Positions 49,901 through 62,608 of a stretch of 64,000 nucleotides of DNA are shown piece after piece. The DNA is taken from contig CAADRB010000098.1 of the NCBI GenBank assembly GCA_900708905.1, positions 62,001 through 126,000 on the forward strand. The letters run 5' to 3'. The position numbers and the translations under genes are program-made. The notes under the pieces are model-generated. The model had not been told where the DNA came from and searched no databases. It saw only the letters and a program-made list of their open reading frames with translations. Within the stretch, counting starts at the first letter, position 1, and each line of letters starts with the position of its first letter. Source of the stretch: Hymenolepis diminuta. Lineage: Eukaryota; Platyhelminthes; Cestoda; Cyclophyllidea; Hymenolepididae.

Positions 49901-52900
49901 CAGACAAATTATATTGTTGAGAAACATACGAAACGTCCCTTTACATTCTCAGTAAGAAATTGTATGTTTTAACAATAACCTATATTCGGCGTAATGCCAA
50001 ATAATTCATTTAGAAGGAAAATTTGTAAGCCAAGTTGATCGTAGGTATTACTTAAAATACCTAAAATCGCAAAATATAACCTGCAAAACAACTTTTAATA
50101 TTGAATCGTTTCAGATCGCATAATCTCCACTCTAATTCATCATCCCAAAACGCATATCCATAAAGCTGACAGGGCGATAAATTAGATTTCGAAGTTCATA
50201 AACATATTACTATCGAACTTTGGAAAGTAGCACAAGGATCCTAAATCTTATCCTATTTTGCGTTTTCAAGATAAAGTTTCAAAAAGGAACGGTCTATGAA
50301 CAGAATCTTTAATACTGACAATATATAGTGTTTGGAAAGTCATTATTTCATTATTAAATTTTAAGTATCTTTGCTCAACTCAAAGTGTATGAATTATGAA
50401 ATTTTTTAATGGCAAATTAACTGATTCTGTTCTTTAAGAAATTCGCCGTGAGACTGAGATCATAGCCACTGAGATCAATGATGTATTGATGCATACATAA
50501 TAAATACAAATTGGAATAAAATAGCCAGATGAAAACTAACAGTATGAAAGGAGTTTTTTAAACTCAGCTTTAAAAGTCCGATTCTCATCTTAAATATGCA
50601 CAAAGGCAATAGATTAATTAAGTAAAGATATCGGTAAAAAATACTACCTGTGCAAAAGAGATTGAAATAAGATATATATTATTTAATTAGATTCTAAGTC
50701 TTATATTGTAAATAACCATATGATACACCTAAGAAAGAACATTTTTTACTGTGAACTGTAAATTGTTTTTGGCTTGAGATCTGTTTAAAAGGCAGTCTAG
50801 CAATGGGTTATGTTTGATCTTATCGGGATTGGTACTGTCGATTACTTTATGATCGATACTACTGTAAGGTAACATGTAATTAAGGTCTTGAAAGCAAGTC
50901 TTTCGCGTTGGTAATGTATGCATAGTATTTGCAGATTGTGTTAACAATTCTATCAAGAAGGAAAGAGCCTAAAAGTTACAAAAAATAGTCGTGAATTAAT
51001 TAAGAATTACTTAATTTTGAAAATAACCAAATCTCTCATTGTAGACTAGAATTTAACAGATCATTTGAGAAGTAAACTTAAGTTGTGATTTTATTGATGC
51101 ATGCATAATGAACGTAAAAGTGAAAAATTTGGGAGTAAGTTGAGATAGTGGACTTTAATCCATGATTAATATTTTTTTGACTTTTATCTTAAAATACGTT
51201 TGCTTCTCAGTACCTTAATGTGTGTGGATTTTGTGCAAGATGAAAAACTTTGTCATTTTTTTAAATTAGTAACTTTTGTATTGCTTTGTGTGTGCTTTAC
51301 CTAAATGTTAAAGCGTTATTATTAGGATTCTTCATATTTCACTGAGACATTCTGTATGTAATTTGTATTCATTTGACCCACCGTAGAACGTGTCATTTTG
51401 CGCTTGTAATATGACAGAAGGGTATTTGATTAGGGCGTTATGATAGAGCAGATTAGCAAGTGACATTCAATTTTAAATTCAGTTAAAGAGAAAACTGATT
51501 TTATTAGTAAAATTTATGATTGGGGATTAAGTTCAACTAATGCGTACATATGGATTTTTTGTATAATACTTTGACTCTGGATGCCCTTCAAAAATCTCCT
51601 TCTCGTGTGATCTTCGACATTGCAAAAATCAATGTTAAGCAAAGTTCAGTATTTCGGAAAAAATTCGAGAGCGCTAATCAGCTTTTTCAGTTCACCTTAA
51701 GTTTTAGATCTTAAAATATCGTTCCTATTTCAGATTATTCTGAGTAATATGCAAAACTGAAACAATGGTGCCCGAAAAACTCCTTCAGTTATTTGCACTA
51801 GGCTCCACTAACTATTTCAAAGGAAGATTAAATGGCTCGCATTGACGATCTCAGTTTGAGGTCATAAACTGGTCTTCTCATTGCCTATTAATCAGGACAC
51901 TATTATTTGTCAAATCGTACGTGTGAAATGCAAATTATTGTACACAAAACTTCACCATGTTTTAGGCTTTGCGTTAGGATGGCGAATAAAATAACTTCTA
52001 TGCGGAGAATATTATTTCGTTTATATAAGGCTCCGGTTAGGTCAGGTAAATATTTATGAACTAGCCATAAAACGAACATTCAATTTATTTAGGAAATTAC
52101 TGATAATATTCTCTAGCAATGTTGCCAATAACAAAAAAAGATTGGGCTCTTTGAGAATTTATGCTCTTAGGCCAATTATTATCAACGAACACCGTAAACA
52201 CCTTTACAGACAGCGTACCTAAAATGTCCAAAGAAAGGACTACATAAATTACAATTAAAAGTCGATCATCAAATTACTGGATTCATTCGTATACAGTTAG
52301 TACATCATTTTACAGAATTCGAGAAAACTGATTGTGGCGAAGAGTTAGTATAAAACAAAGGATTTGAGAGAATAGGATCATTAAATAAAGTTAAAAAACA
52401 ACGCACGATTGCGCTAAGGAATGGTATTTTGTATCGATAGAATTATATGCTTTCGTATGGTGGCAGAATCTGTTTTTGAAGGAACGCTTAAACCCAATGT
52501 ACCATATTTCGCTCTCCAAATTGTGTTGAAAGTACTTAAATGCTCTCAAACATCTAGGGGAAATACAAGTAAAATGTGATAAATTTTTCACATGACCAAT
52601 TCTGGGGAAATATTCTTCGGTCAAATCGGTTGTAATTGTTTTAACCTAAATAGAGAACGACTCAGTTGTTCTTGAATTTACCTTTAATATTTAAAATGTG
52701 AACTAATTTTAAATCACATTACCTATCTAACCTTTTAACCTTGTTTTTGTTTCTCATCTGATTTGATAAGCTATGGCATAATATATAGAAATTCGATAAT
52801 AAATAAAGTTTCTAATGCATATTAATAATTTGACACCTGAAATTGTGGTTATGAGACGCCCGCTTACTAATGAAGCAATTGTGTTTTATTTCATATTTCC

Positions 52901-55728
52901 GCTGTCCCACTGCTAAGTCCTTATTGTAAGTGAATAATTGCTAAACTGCAAGTTCTAATTTTTTAATATAGCCAAAACAGTAAATTGTTTTATCTCTGAA
53001 CGCAAACACGGTAAATAATGATTACACTTTTGCTAGTAGCAGCAGGCACTTTGTTAATTGTAATTTTTCATCAATATAATACAAACCGCGATATATGATA
53101 TGGTTACAAAAAAATAAAACAACGCAGTCCCTAAAAACCACCCCACTTGAATTACCGATTTTAATGAACCGTACCGAATGGTGCTGCTTAATAAAAGTTG
53201 AGACGCATTTGACTCATTAATGTCCTAATATCAGGAAGTGGATTTTCAAAATCCAGCCTCAAATTTCATAAATCCAGTTATGCATTTTCGTTTATTCAAT
53301 CATTTTATGACGTCAAATAGGATTAGCTGAGAGAATCGTTAATTAAAAGAATCCATTTCCGTTAATATGAATATTTTAAATTATATTTTGATGAAAGCTG
53401 CTGCTGTTGGCATTTAATTACCTATAATTTACAAATATAATTATATTAGCCATCGAATGTGCGTTATTTTGCTCGAAATACTTAGTATGCAGCTTACGCA
53501 AAGTTTTTGTAATTAAATGACTGTGTTAAGAAAATTAAATACTACTATTCGGGAAAAAACATTTCGGAAATATTTCATAGACTCCTTTGTTGCTAAAACG
53601 TGTCCGAATATAGGTCATGAATTTATCCGTGTATGCTGATGTTTAATGGAGGAACGTGAGACAGTAAGAAGATTGGATTAACTGTTAAAATTCAGCCTTG
53701 TCCGTTCTTTTAAACTTCCTACCTAGCTCAGTAACACTTAGCATTGGGCGTTCGTTTATTGTATTTTTGATGGAACCACAAAAAAACACTTGGCAGGGAT
53801 CGTAATTGTAACAGGATATTTCAGTAGTGTATTTCAGTAGGACATTTCTATCGAATAAAATAAATCTTACTTTGCTTCCATCTTAATGTACTAATAATTT
53901 CGATAATTATTACAGGAGATATAATGAATTTGTTTTAAGTGAGCAATAGTCTAATAGATGTGTCTGTGAGATTATCCACACCATTCAGTTTATATAAAAT
54001 ACGACAGAAGAAGTCTTGAATAATACTCTACTTTGCTTCATATGATTTGAATACAAATCGCACAGTTTTAATAATCAAATATCACATATCTGCAAAAGGA
54101 AAGACCCTTTAATGCAAAAATTCTAAGGAACGAGTTGAAAATGATTTTATGCTAAATTTCAGTGCCGATAAAACTCGCTAAAAAATCATTCAAGACCGAG
54201 ATATAGGTCATGAATTTATTGAGGTATATATACTAAATGAGATGAAAAAAGGGTAAAGGGAAAGTTGGAGATACTGAAATGCTTGAAGTAACGGCGACAT
54301 TAAAAATTATTTTAATGCAGGAGGCTTGTGTAGTTTTTGAAACAGTAAAAATTTTACCTTAAATACATTTTGACTCCTAAACGCCTTAATTTGTGAGTTT
54401 TGCACGATGTTGTAAATATTTGTTGATCAAATAGTCCAAGGCAAATTCACTACTCGCACAAAAAGCAGGAAATTAAATTTATCATCTTTTCATATTCGAC
54501 ATTTTCCGCCTTACCAAATAGCGAATTATTATTATGACAATCATGTCCGTGAAAATTTTACCTAAAAATATGCACTTACCTGACCCACATTAAAATGTGC
54601 ATATTGCGGGGCAATACAATTGTGAAATAATAGAAGTGCATTACAGTGTAGTCTAAAATGAAAAAGATAGTGAATGACGTTTAATTTTGTCTTAAAAGAG
54701 CAGAAATATTTATTTTCACGGTAAAATACAACTGGCTTGGATGCATTTAAATTTTGAAAAAAATAATAACCCTAACCAACAGTGTCAGCCAAGGCCATTT
54801 TATTTAATTTGACTTACCGAACTTCACAGCTATGCTCAGTTTAATATTTAAAATGAGGATTAAATTTATTGAGAGTTAGTATAATTTGGATTAACTCCTT
54901 GAATTTCGTAATTAATATCTCAAGATTTCTTTTGCACATTCAATTAATCGGATAAGCATGCAGCAAAGTGTTCAAGTATCTAATGCTTGAAAAAATTTAA
55001 TCAGTATATTATGCCTGAGTCCATTCTCGTATCATAACTTTCTGCCAAGTTTACTGAATAGGCATGATTTTCTACGATACTTAAAATCATTCCAGTTTTA
55101 AGAGATATCGCAGAGATCATTGAATTTCAAATGGGCAAAGAGCATTTTTTAGAGCTGCATTTACTCCCACTCTAACAGAGTTGGCAAAATCTTTTTCGCT
55201 GACTGTAAAAGGCCAAAGAATCATCCCTCAAACATTTACACTGTTAAATATGTATATTCGAATTAATAGTTTGAATATGACACTTACGAATGAGTTGAAG
55301 ACAAAATACATGCCCGATACAGGTCTATATTACAAAACAATATTTGAAAAATGGGGAAAAGAATATCAAAATGCATGAAAGATTATGATTTAAAACGTGT
55401 ACTTTAATTATATTCAGGTTAAGTTTATATACAATCATTTATTCGTGAGGTACCAGTTGTATTTGGTCGTTAGTATCTCTCGTGGTGATGGGCTACTGTG
55501 TGTATATCTGTGTGCACAATCAAGACATAATTAACCGTTACTTGACATCTGCTATCTCTAGCATGAGCATACCTCATAGACATCGAAGATCTGGAAAGTG
55601 GCTCCCTAAGCGCAATTTTGGGAACGTCAGGAAAACTTCGATAAGGCAGAGAGAGGGTACCTTAAGGCCGCTTGTTCGAGAAGCTCACACTGTCACCACA
55701 CTTTAATAATCCTAATCAATGATTATGG
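46991..55728. other. Long gene-poor AT-rich stretch
   Basis: No gene is supported. At 48115-48415 frames are open on both strands over the same 280 bases, so at most one is real; neither has a motif. Frames at 50729-50956, 52391-52624 and 55181-55378 are short and AT-biased. Apart from the microsatellite at 47510-47551 I see no repeat in it. Confidence 0.5.
47510..47551. repeat. AC/AT dinucleotide microsatellite
   Basis: A short ACACACAC run passes into an ATATAT run with few interruptions. Confidence 0.8.
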
Positions 55729-56045
55729 TTGGGCCATCACATCACTAAGTGTGCTCCGGCGAAAGTTGTTCTCGTGATCTCTACGCACATATCACTACTA
55801 CTTTTTTTAGTCCGCAAAGAAGGCACAAACCAAAAAAAATGCAAGTTGTGTTATCGCCCGGCTTTGCATGGCAAGTCACATACACCGCGAAGAAGCTCAT
55901 TCCCTCAATGCTATGTCGTATCTTCAACACTTCAACAGCTGGAGTGTGCCTTCTTACTATCCCTACGAACGTCAACCCGGAATGCTCTTCTAAACAACTT
56001 CGTATCACCTTTTTTCACCGCCACCTGAAAGGAAACGAATTATAG
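55729..56045 (+). CDS. Overlapping unassigned ORFs in a GC-richer patch
   Basis: Two plus-strand frames (55729-56028 and 55749-56045) and one minus-strand frame are all open over the same 300 bases, within a GC-richer block running from about 55440. The first frame carries a short CKLC pair, the second TYTAKKLIPS. None matches a family I know, and mutual overlap means at least two are accidental. The composition and sharp edges suggest a repeat relic more than a host gene. Confidence 0.15.
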
Positions 56046-56924
56046 TACGCAACACACCAAACTTCCCGCTCTTGTTCCCCCGTTTCTGTCACAAATTTTT
56101 TATCTTATTGCACTTAGAGATTTGAATTTACCGTCTTGTGTTTTCTTTCTGTTACTTTAGGATAGAACATGTCGTAAATCGGATGTGGGTATATGATTTA
56201 CTTGCACGGAAGGTCAAGATGTTTCGGACCTGAATAATGTCTTTCTCCTCCACCATGAGGTTAAAAGAATTCGAGTGATAATATTACTATTAATCATAAA
56301 AAATCACCCAAGCTGATGAAGGGGCATTGTATAAAGCATGATCTGAGTAAGAGTTTTGTTATATAAAACGTTTTATAGGAGACTAGATAGAGTGAAAGGG
56401 CTCTAAGTTCTATACGAATAAAGGAAGAAAGATGACTGATTGAGCAAGTCTACGATCCAAGCTTTACTTGGTACACTACGCCCATTTTAGGTTCTTTACT
56501 CACCTAGTTAGTTTTTGATACGATAACGACGAGCTCCTCTTTCCAGAGATGAGTGTGAAAATAACCGTTAACGAGTAATCCAACTACTTAAGAATAAATT
56601 AAAGTCGCATCCTTTTGGATTTTCACGGGTGCTTGTTACCCGTGGTGGCCATAAGGTCATTTCAGAACTGCTTATTTATGGATTTCACAACACCCGAATT
56701 AAAATTCTGATGATAGAGGCAGAAGAAGCCAATTTTGGTATTGCTATTATTAGCTGTGTGTGCATTATTTCTGCTTTATAACACGTTGTGCTCGGGTCGA
56801 TTACTATACTTTAAATGCTAAATTTTAGAAATTAAATATAAAATTATATAGTGAAGTAATAAATATGTATAATAATGAAACAGTGAAGACAATTCGCTCC
56901 CAGGTATGGTTAAGAAAAAAACAA
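56046..56924. other. Non-coding stretch with a short hairpin
   Basis: No gene is visible. A perfect 7-bp inverted repeat, CACGGGT at 56624-56630 and ACCCGTG at 56638-56644, encloses a 7-base loop. Its meaning is unknown. Confidence 0.5.
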
Positions 56925-57000
56925 TTGGCAAAGTATCTAGAGAACGGCGTGAATGTGTGTTAAGTCGGAGGTCACAAGTTCGATGTCTGTCGGCGGTCAC
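56925..57000 (+). repeat. tRNA-like sequence, possible SINE or tRNA relic
   Basis: TGGCAAAGTATC at 56925-56936 resembles the polymerase III A box, and AGTTCGATGTC at about 56978-56988 resembles the B box. The distance between them is that of a tRNA gene. The T stem is imperfect, no matching acceptor stem is found, and the B box lacks one base of the consensus, so this is not an intact tRNA gene. A tRNA-derived SINE or a decayed tRNA are the likely sources. Confidence 0.35.
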
Positions 57001-58275
57001 TCAGTTACGTGTGTGACAGACAAAAATCGGTCAAAAAATACGAAATACGAATTTCTCGTGGATATTTCCCAATTCGCTTTAAATATCAGGCTCACGATAG
57101 TGTGAATTTTAGAATCCCTGGTCCATTTTGTAACAGATTATTATACTAACACTTTTCTGATATTTACTTTCATTCTGCCCATAGTTAAAAGTGGAACAGA
57201 TGGACATCGCTTTGAGGGACATTAGTTGAGTGCACTTTGGAAAGTTTTGACTGAATCGAGCCCTAAAATAACAGTGAAATATCTTTAAACATGTGGAGTG
57301 CATAATCTTCTTTGTGGACACCCCATCCAGCCAGTTTTCTTAAGACAAGTAAAAGAAATAACAGGTAATGAATTTAAAACCTTGGAGTGCAGATTTCCTA
57401 TTAAAATCCTTTGTGATTTTTGAGGTCTTATTTCTGAAAGTCAATTGACTATTTGTTTAATCAAATCGATGGGTTCTCAATCGTAGGTGGGAAAATTAGG
57501 GAATTAAAGAGGTTGTAAGGCCCGCTAGTCCAAAATTCTAAAGTTGTGTTGGAACACCGCGTTCAATTGACGCATAGGCAACTGAAATTTAACAAAATAC
57601 GATTTCTCTTAATTAATTAAAATGATTTAAATGAATGCCAGGTTCACGGTGCCTTCATTCATAGAATGCCATCCTTATTAAATTAATTTTGAATTAAATG
57701 ACGATTAATTGAGAGGAGCAAATTATGTTAATTATTCAAGGTATTCTATAATAATTGCAGTTCATATTTTAAATTAATAGCTATCTACAATTAAAGTAAA
57801 ACTAAAATATTTAAAAATATTTGAAACTTTTATAATAATAAATGCTGCAAAATTTTCGCAAAAGTCAAGTATATAAGTAAAGATAATATAATGAGACCAA
57901 ATAACCTAAATTGATGTATACACATTCATTAAAAACAAGCAAAGTTCGATTTCTAAATGTAAAAATATTGCATTCGACACTATTTTTTAACAGAAATTAT
58001 AATTCAGACGTATAGGAAAATTAAAAAATGATCGACGAATTAAAATAAATGATAGAATTTAGAGAAGAATTTGTTATTGCTTGTCCAAAACAATTAGTAG
58101 AATAATAAAATATTTTTAAAGATGACATAACTTTCCAATTAAAATCATGAGTTAGGTATTTATAAATAAAATAGTTATATTTATTTGGAAATATTATTTA
58201 CTAAAATCGTTGTTTAAATGGGCTCACAGTTATTATAAGTGCACTCTAATTACTAAAATTCATTTCGGCTACGAT
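57001..58275. other. Non-coding stretch upstream of the bHLH gene
   Basis: Very AT-rich from about 57600, with no clear promoter motif. Upstream exons of the bHLH gene may lie here: a CAG acceptor ends at 58229 in front of an open frame, but no partner donor can be chosen. Confidence 0.5.
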
Positions 58276-59449
58276 ATGGCGCTTAACCATTGCCTACGGT
58301 TTCGAAGTGGAAACTTTTCGAACTTGAGGAGATTCTACCTACCCGACAAAAATGATTATGCCCTCGACCTTGACGGTGATGCAGTTATGCCAGAAAGGTT
58401 TGGGTGTGCGAAATCATCGACAGATAAAAATAATATTTCTGCAAATTTTCGATCCCATGCCCAGCGAAAAATTCACTCTGAAATAGAACGTCAGCGAAGA
58501 CGAGATTTTGCGATAATATATGAACTGTTACGTTTGTGCATAACTGAAGAAGATCTCAGAAATTTCACATCGAATATAGACAAGCGTATGGAGAACATTT
58601 CATACGCTGAAATTTTAAGTATTTCGGTTCGAAAGCTTAAAAAGGCGACAAAAGAACTCAGTGGAATTAACCATGTCATGAAAGATATCAAACAACTTGA
58701 ACGGTTGAACCAAAGACTGAATATCCCAACTAGGATTCAAAGACCGACTGGTATCTCTATGAGATTTCATCAAAAAGTGGCTGAAATTGTAGAAGATACC
58801 ATAAAAAAAGATGCAAGGTAAGTCAGCATATGTAGTAAATACTTTGATTTATAGAATACGTAAAAATAATGGAAGAAACCTTCAAACACCCAGAGAGGTT
58901 GCGTTAGGAGCACAAACAGCATTAGCGAATTTAGCTAAAAATGCAGCGGTTATGCGTGTTATTGAAGATACAATCACTGAATCCTCCCGTGTTAATCACA
59001 ATGCGCCAACTGAAACAGCACCAATTAACCCTGAGACTAGCATAGGTGTTAGGGGTGATATATTTCACTCGGGTGGGCATTATCCTAAACCTTTCTTGAC
59101 AACAAATCAACCCACTCATTCAAGCCGAACGTTGAAAAGCGGCAATGATGACTTTAACCACAATATTCCCATTGAATCATCACAAATTGACTCTGCAGCT
59201 AGCATACACTTAATGAGAAATGAGAGACATATTAGTAAATATCCCAACCCCGATCCGGTCTTAACATCAGTGCATTTTGATTATTCGGTGGACACTAGTC
59301 AAGATTGCAACATTACTTTTTACAAAGATCTAGACGCCCTCTCTTTGGATGAATCTATTCTTGTGGACGAGTTATATACTGGGATTATGAGAGACTTCGA
59401 ACTGCAAAATCATCCAGACAATTTTACTAATGACTTTGAAGTTCGCTGA
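58276..59449 (+). CDS. Divergent bHLH transcription-factor-like protein, two exons
   Basis: The exons are 58276-58817 and 58855-59449. The 37-nt intron (donor GTAAGT, acceptor TTTATAG) joins AG to A in frame and gives 378 residues. Residues 64-127 form a basic helix-loop-helix: basic region RKIHSEIERQRRR, helix 1 to about 89, a long loop to about 108, and helix 2 SYAEILSISVRKLKKATK. H67, E71 and R75 occupy the three base-contacting positions (5, 9 and 13) of group B factors, which bind CACGTG. This suggests a Myc/Max/USF or ARNT-like origin, but no leucine zipper or PAS domain is clear. The second exon is Asn/Ser/Pro/His-rich and ends in an acidic, hydrophobic stretch (LDALSLDESILVDELY) that could be an activation domain. 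The ATG at 58276 is the first in frame; the frame is open back to 58210, so an upstream exon is possible. I cannot name an orthologue. Confidence 0.75.
58818..58854 (+). other. 37-nt micro-intron in the bHLH gene
   Basis: The donor GTAAGT matches the consensus and the acceptor is GATTTATAG. Without splicing the first exon stops three bases into the intron; with it, the frame runs on for 197 residues. The size equals that of the second ASH2L micro-intron. Confidence 0.85.
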
Positions 59450-59550
59450 AATCACAACTGCCCGACCCGGAGAGATCTCCAACCGATGATACTGATAGAG
59501 ATTCAATCTGCATTTGTTAAGATATTTTATTTACTTTTATCTCTTCTATT

Positions 59551-59556
59551 AATAAA
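59551..59556 (+). terminator. AATAAA polyadenylation signal of the bHLH gene
   Basis: A canonical AATAAA about 100 bases after the stop codon at 59447-59449. Confidence 0.6.
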
Positions 59557-60235
59557 TCTACGTCTTGGATGGTTGCACGAACTTTCTCCCTTGTTTTTTT
59601 TTATGGAGAAATGGGTGAAGTTAATGTCATCTAACTATTTAACTGTATTCGCTCTAGTAACCGCACTGTTCTAAGCACTGCTATTTAAGACATTTTGATC
59701 CCGATATCATCCTTCTCGAACGTGATGTTAAATATATGCATATATTATTAGGTTATCTGGTGGAACGTTTGTTACGATGCAATGCGGAAAGCATTTGGCA
59801 AGTAACAAATAATGTCACCAAAAATTTAGAGACTGGCATCATGGAGCATTGGTGTTGGAAGCTTCCATTTCTCCCACCCTTTACATTAGCTAGAATCGTC
59901 CAGTGCGGTTGGCCATCCCACTCACTGAGTATGTGCTGACTGGAACACATCAATGAACAGGGTAACTGATGCACCACCGACGGATCGGATTTGTTATGCT
60001 TTGTGATAGATTACTATCGATAATAATAAAATCGATAGGGTCATTGTTTATTAAAATTTATAAATGCAAATAATTTTGTGGAATAGGTCAAATCGTCTGT
60101 TTGCTCCTATTATGTTAGCACGTATTAATAGATCTTAAATATGTTTTATTACCATTCTAACTCGCAATATGGATGACGTGTTTTATTGTATTACCGAGGT
60201 ACTGTCACTAAGCAAGTACTCTTTTGTTGGCGGGT
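59557..60235. other. Non-coding stretch with opposed short frames
   Basis: At 59736-59977 both strands are open for about 70 codons over a slightly GC-richer patch. Neither translation shows a motif, so I call no gene. Confidence 0.5.
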
Positions 60236-61627
60236 ATTATTATAATAAACAATAATACAAACAAACAATAAGAGGGAGAGCATGAGGCTTTGAATCGTAA
60301 AATTCAATTTCAATAAAATTCAAATTCTTTATTCATGACACTATGTGCAAAATTGCGAATAAAATTCAACATTTGTTAATGATCAATACCTAACCCATTT
60401 ATCCCAACCGAAACCTCAGAATAAACGGAATTTTTATTGCTATAGCAGATAGAAACTATTTTATTATTACTAATTTTGTGCGCATCAAAAGGACGCGGTT
60501 TTTGTCAGTTACGTCTAAGTTTAAATGTTATTATTATCGAAAGTCAAGTTTTATTGGTAGTTTGCACAGATACAATTGTGTAAATATATTACCAAAGTCG
60601 GGTTTACTGGCATACAATGTATAAATTTTATTACCTGCTCATGACACACTTAGTGGTCCCAGTACCACTTCGTTAAATCGAATTTTTATCAAATATCGGA
60701 AAGGAATTATGCTTACTCATTGACGTATCTAGAAGACCGAGAGACAATAACAGTCTCTCGCTGACTAAATGTGTCACATTTTATTATTCACTTAAGGATT
60801 GAAAGTTAGTGTACTGATCCTTCTGTGCATGTCCGATTAATAGGATATGATGACGATATTTTAAGATCTTCGATACTAAATACGATTTGTTAAGGCAGAC
60901 TGAAGTACCTGTTAAGAGTCCTTAATCTTTGCTTAGAACATTCGACTGGGCCCAAAGCAGAATATTGATGTGTCGAAAGTGAAGTAGGAAGTCAATTTTT
61001 CTTAACCTTTCGTCAGTAAACGTAGAAATAAATTCTATTCAATTATTACTTTCGACAATAAAACCCCGTTGCAATGCAAGTGAGTACATATTTGTGAGAA
61101 GAGTTTTCAGCGATATGATAGCAATAATCTCATTTAGTGCTTAGTTGAAGTGAACAGTTAATTGGGGTACAGGGTTTAGAGAGCGAAAAGACGTTAAGCC
61201 ACCTCAATCTTAAAATTTTTGCCAATTGTATTTCATCAACAATGGAATTTGTTATTTACCATGAAATCCACTTTAATCTATTTTTCTGAAATATTTCAAT
61301 TAAATCGCCCCCAATTCCTTAAAACATCTGTCATATAATTGCAGTAGCATGGTGCGAACTGAATACAGAGCGTTTTAAGAGTGAAAGATTTATTTTCGCA
61401 ACCTAATACAATTACACTTTGCACACAATAGCTTGCTAATAGATGACACCATGACCTCATCCCTCCTAATGAATCATCTCAATATCACTACAACCAGATT
61501 TAACATTCTTCCCTTGGCTTGCGCACTGAATGAACCCAAAACCAAACTCTATGCCGTGTTCCAAAAATATAAACTACAAAATTACATATACGTGTTGACT
61601 TAATGTGAACTAAGTTTTAAAATTTCT
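60236..61627. repeat. Left arm of a near-perfect palindrome
   Basis: This 1,392-base stretch is the reverse complement of 62609-64000. Coordinates of paired bases add up to 124236 at every place I checked, so there are no indels, and I found no mismatch. The arm probably extends left of 60236, but the window ends before that can be tested. No gene is visible in it. A perfect 8-bp hairpin lies at 60738-60760. Confidence 0.95.
60738..60760. repeat. 8-bp perfect stem-loop within the palindrome arm
   Basis: CGAGAGAC at 60738-60745 and GTCTCTCG at 60753-60760 enclose the loop AATAACA. It is not a histone-type stem-loop by sequence. Its mirror copy is at 63476-63498. Confidence 0.6.
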
Positions 61628-62608
61628 NNNNNNNNNNNNNNNNNNNNNNNNNNNNNNNNNNNNNNNNNNNNNNNNNNNNNNNNNNNNNNNNNNNNNNNNN
61701 NNNNNNNNNNNNNNNNNNNNNNNNNNNNNNNNNNNNNNNNNNNNNNNNNNNNNNNNNNNNNNNNNNNNNNNNNNNNNNNNNNNNNNNNNNNNNNNNNNNN
61801 NNNNNNNNNNNNNNNNNNNNNNNNNNNNNNNNNNNNNNNNNNNNNNNNNNNNNNNNNNNNNNNNNNNNNNNNNNNNNNNNNNNNNNNNNNNNNNNNNNNN
61901 NNNNNNNNNNNNNNNNNNNNNNNNNNNNNNNNNNNNNNNNNNNNNNNNNNNNNNNNNNNNNNNNNNNNNNNNNNNNNNNNNNNNNNNNNNNNNNNNNNNN
62001 NNNNNNNNNNNNNNNNNNNNNNNNNNNNNNNNNNNNNNNNNNNNNNNNNNNNNNNNNNNNNNNNNNNNNNNNNNNNNNNNNNNNNNNNNNNNNNNNNNNN
62101 NNNNNNNNNNNNNNNNNNNNNNNNNNNNNNNNNNNNNNNNNNNNNNNNNNNNNNNNNNNNNNNNNNNNNNNNNNNNNNNNNNNNNNNNNNNNNNNNNNNN
62201 NNNNNNNNNNNNNNNNNNNNNNNNNNNNNNNNNNNNNNNNNNNNNNNNNNNNNNNNNNNNNNNNNNNNNNNNNNNNNNNNNNNNNNNNNNNNNNNNNNNN
62301 NNNNNNNNNNNNNNNNNNNNNNNNNNNNNNNNNNNNNNNNNNNNNNNNNNNNNNNNNNNNNNNNNNNNNNNNNNNNNNNNNNNNNNNNNNNNNNNNNNNN
62401 NNNNNNNNNNNNNNNNNNNNNNNNNNNNNNNNNNNNNNNNNNNNNNNNNNNNNNNNNNNNNNNNNNNNNNNNNNNNNNNNNNNNNNNNNNNNNNNNNNNN
62501 NNNNNNNNNNNNNNNNNNNNNNNNNNNNNNNNNNNNNNNNNNNNNNNNNNNNNNNNNNNNNNNNNNNNNNNNNNNNNNNNNNNNNNNNNNNNNNNNNNNN
62601 NNNNNNNN
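61628..62608. other. Assembly gap (981 N) at the palindrome centre
   Basis: Unresolved bases exactly between the two mirror-image arms. The length suggests an estimated rather than an arbitrary gap. Confidence 1.

Noticed and set aside
59736..59977. Opposed 67- and 74-codon frames downstream of the bHLH gene
   Set aside because: No recognisable motif on either strand, and no splice link to the bHLH gene, which already has a stop and AATAAA.
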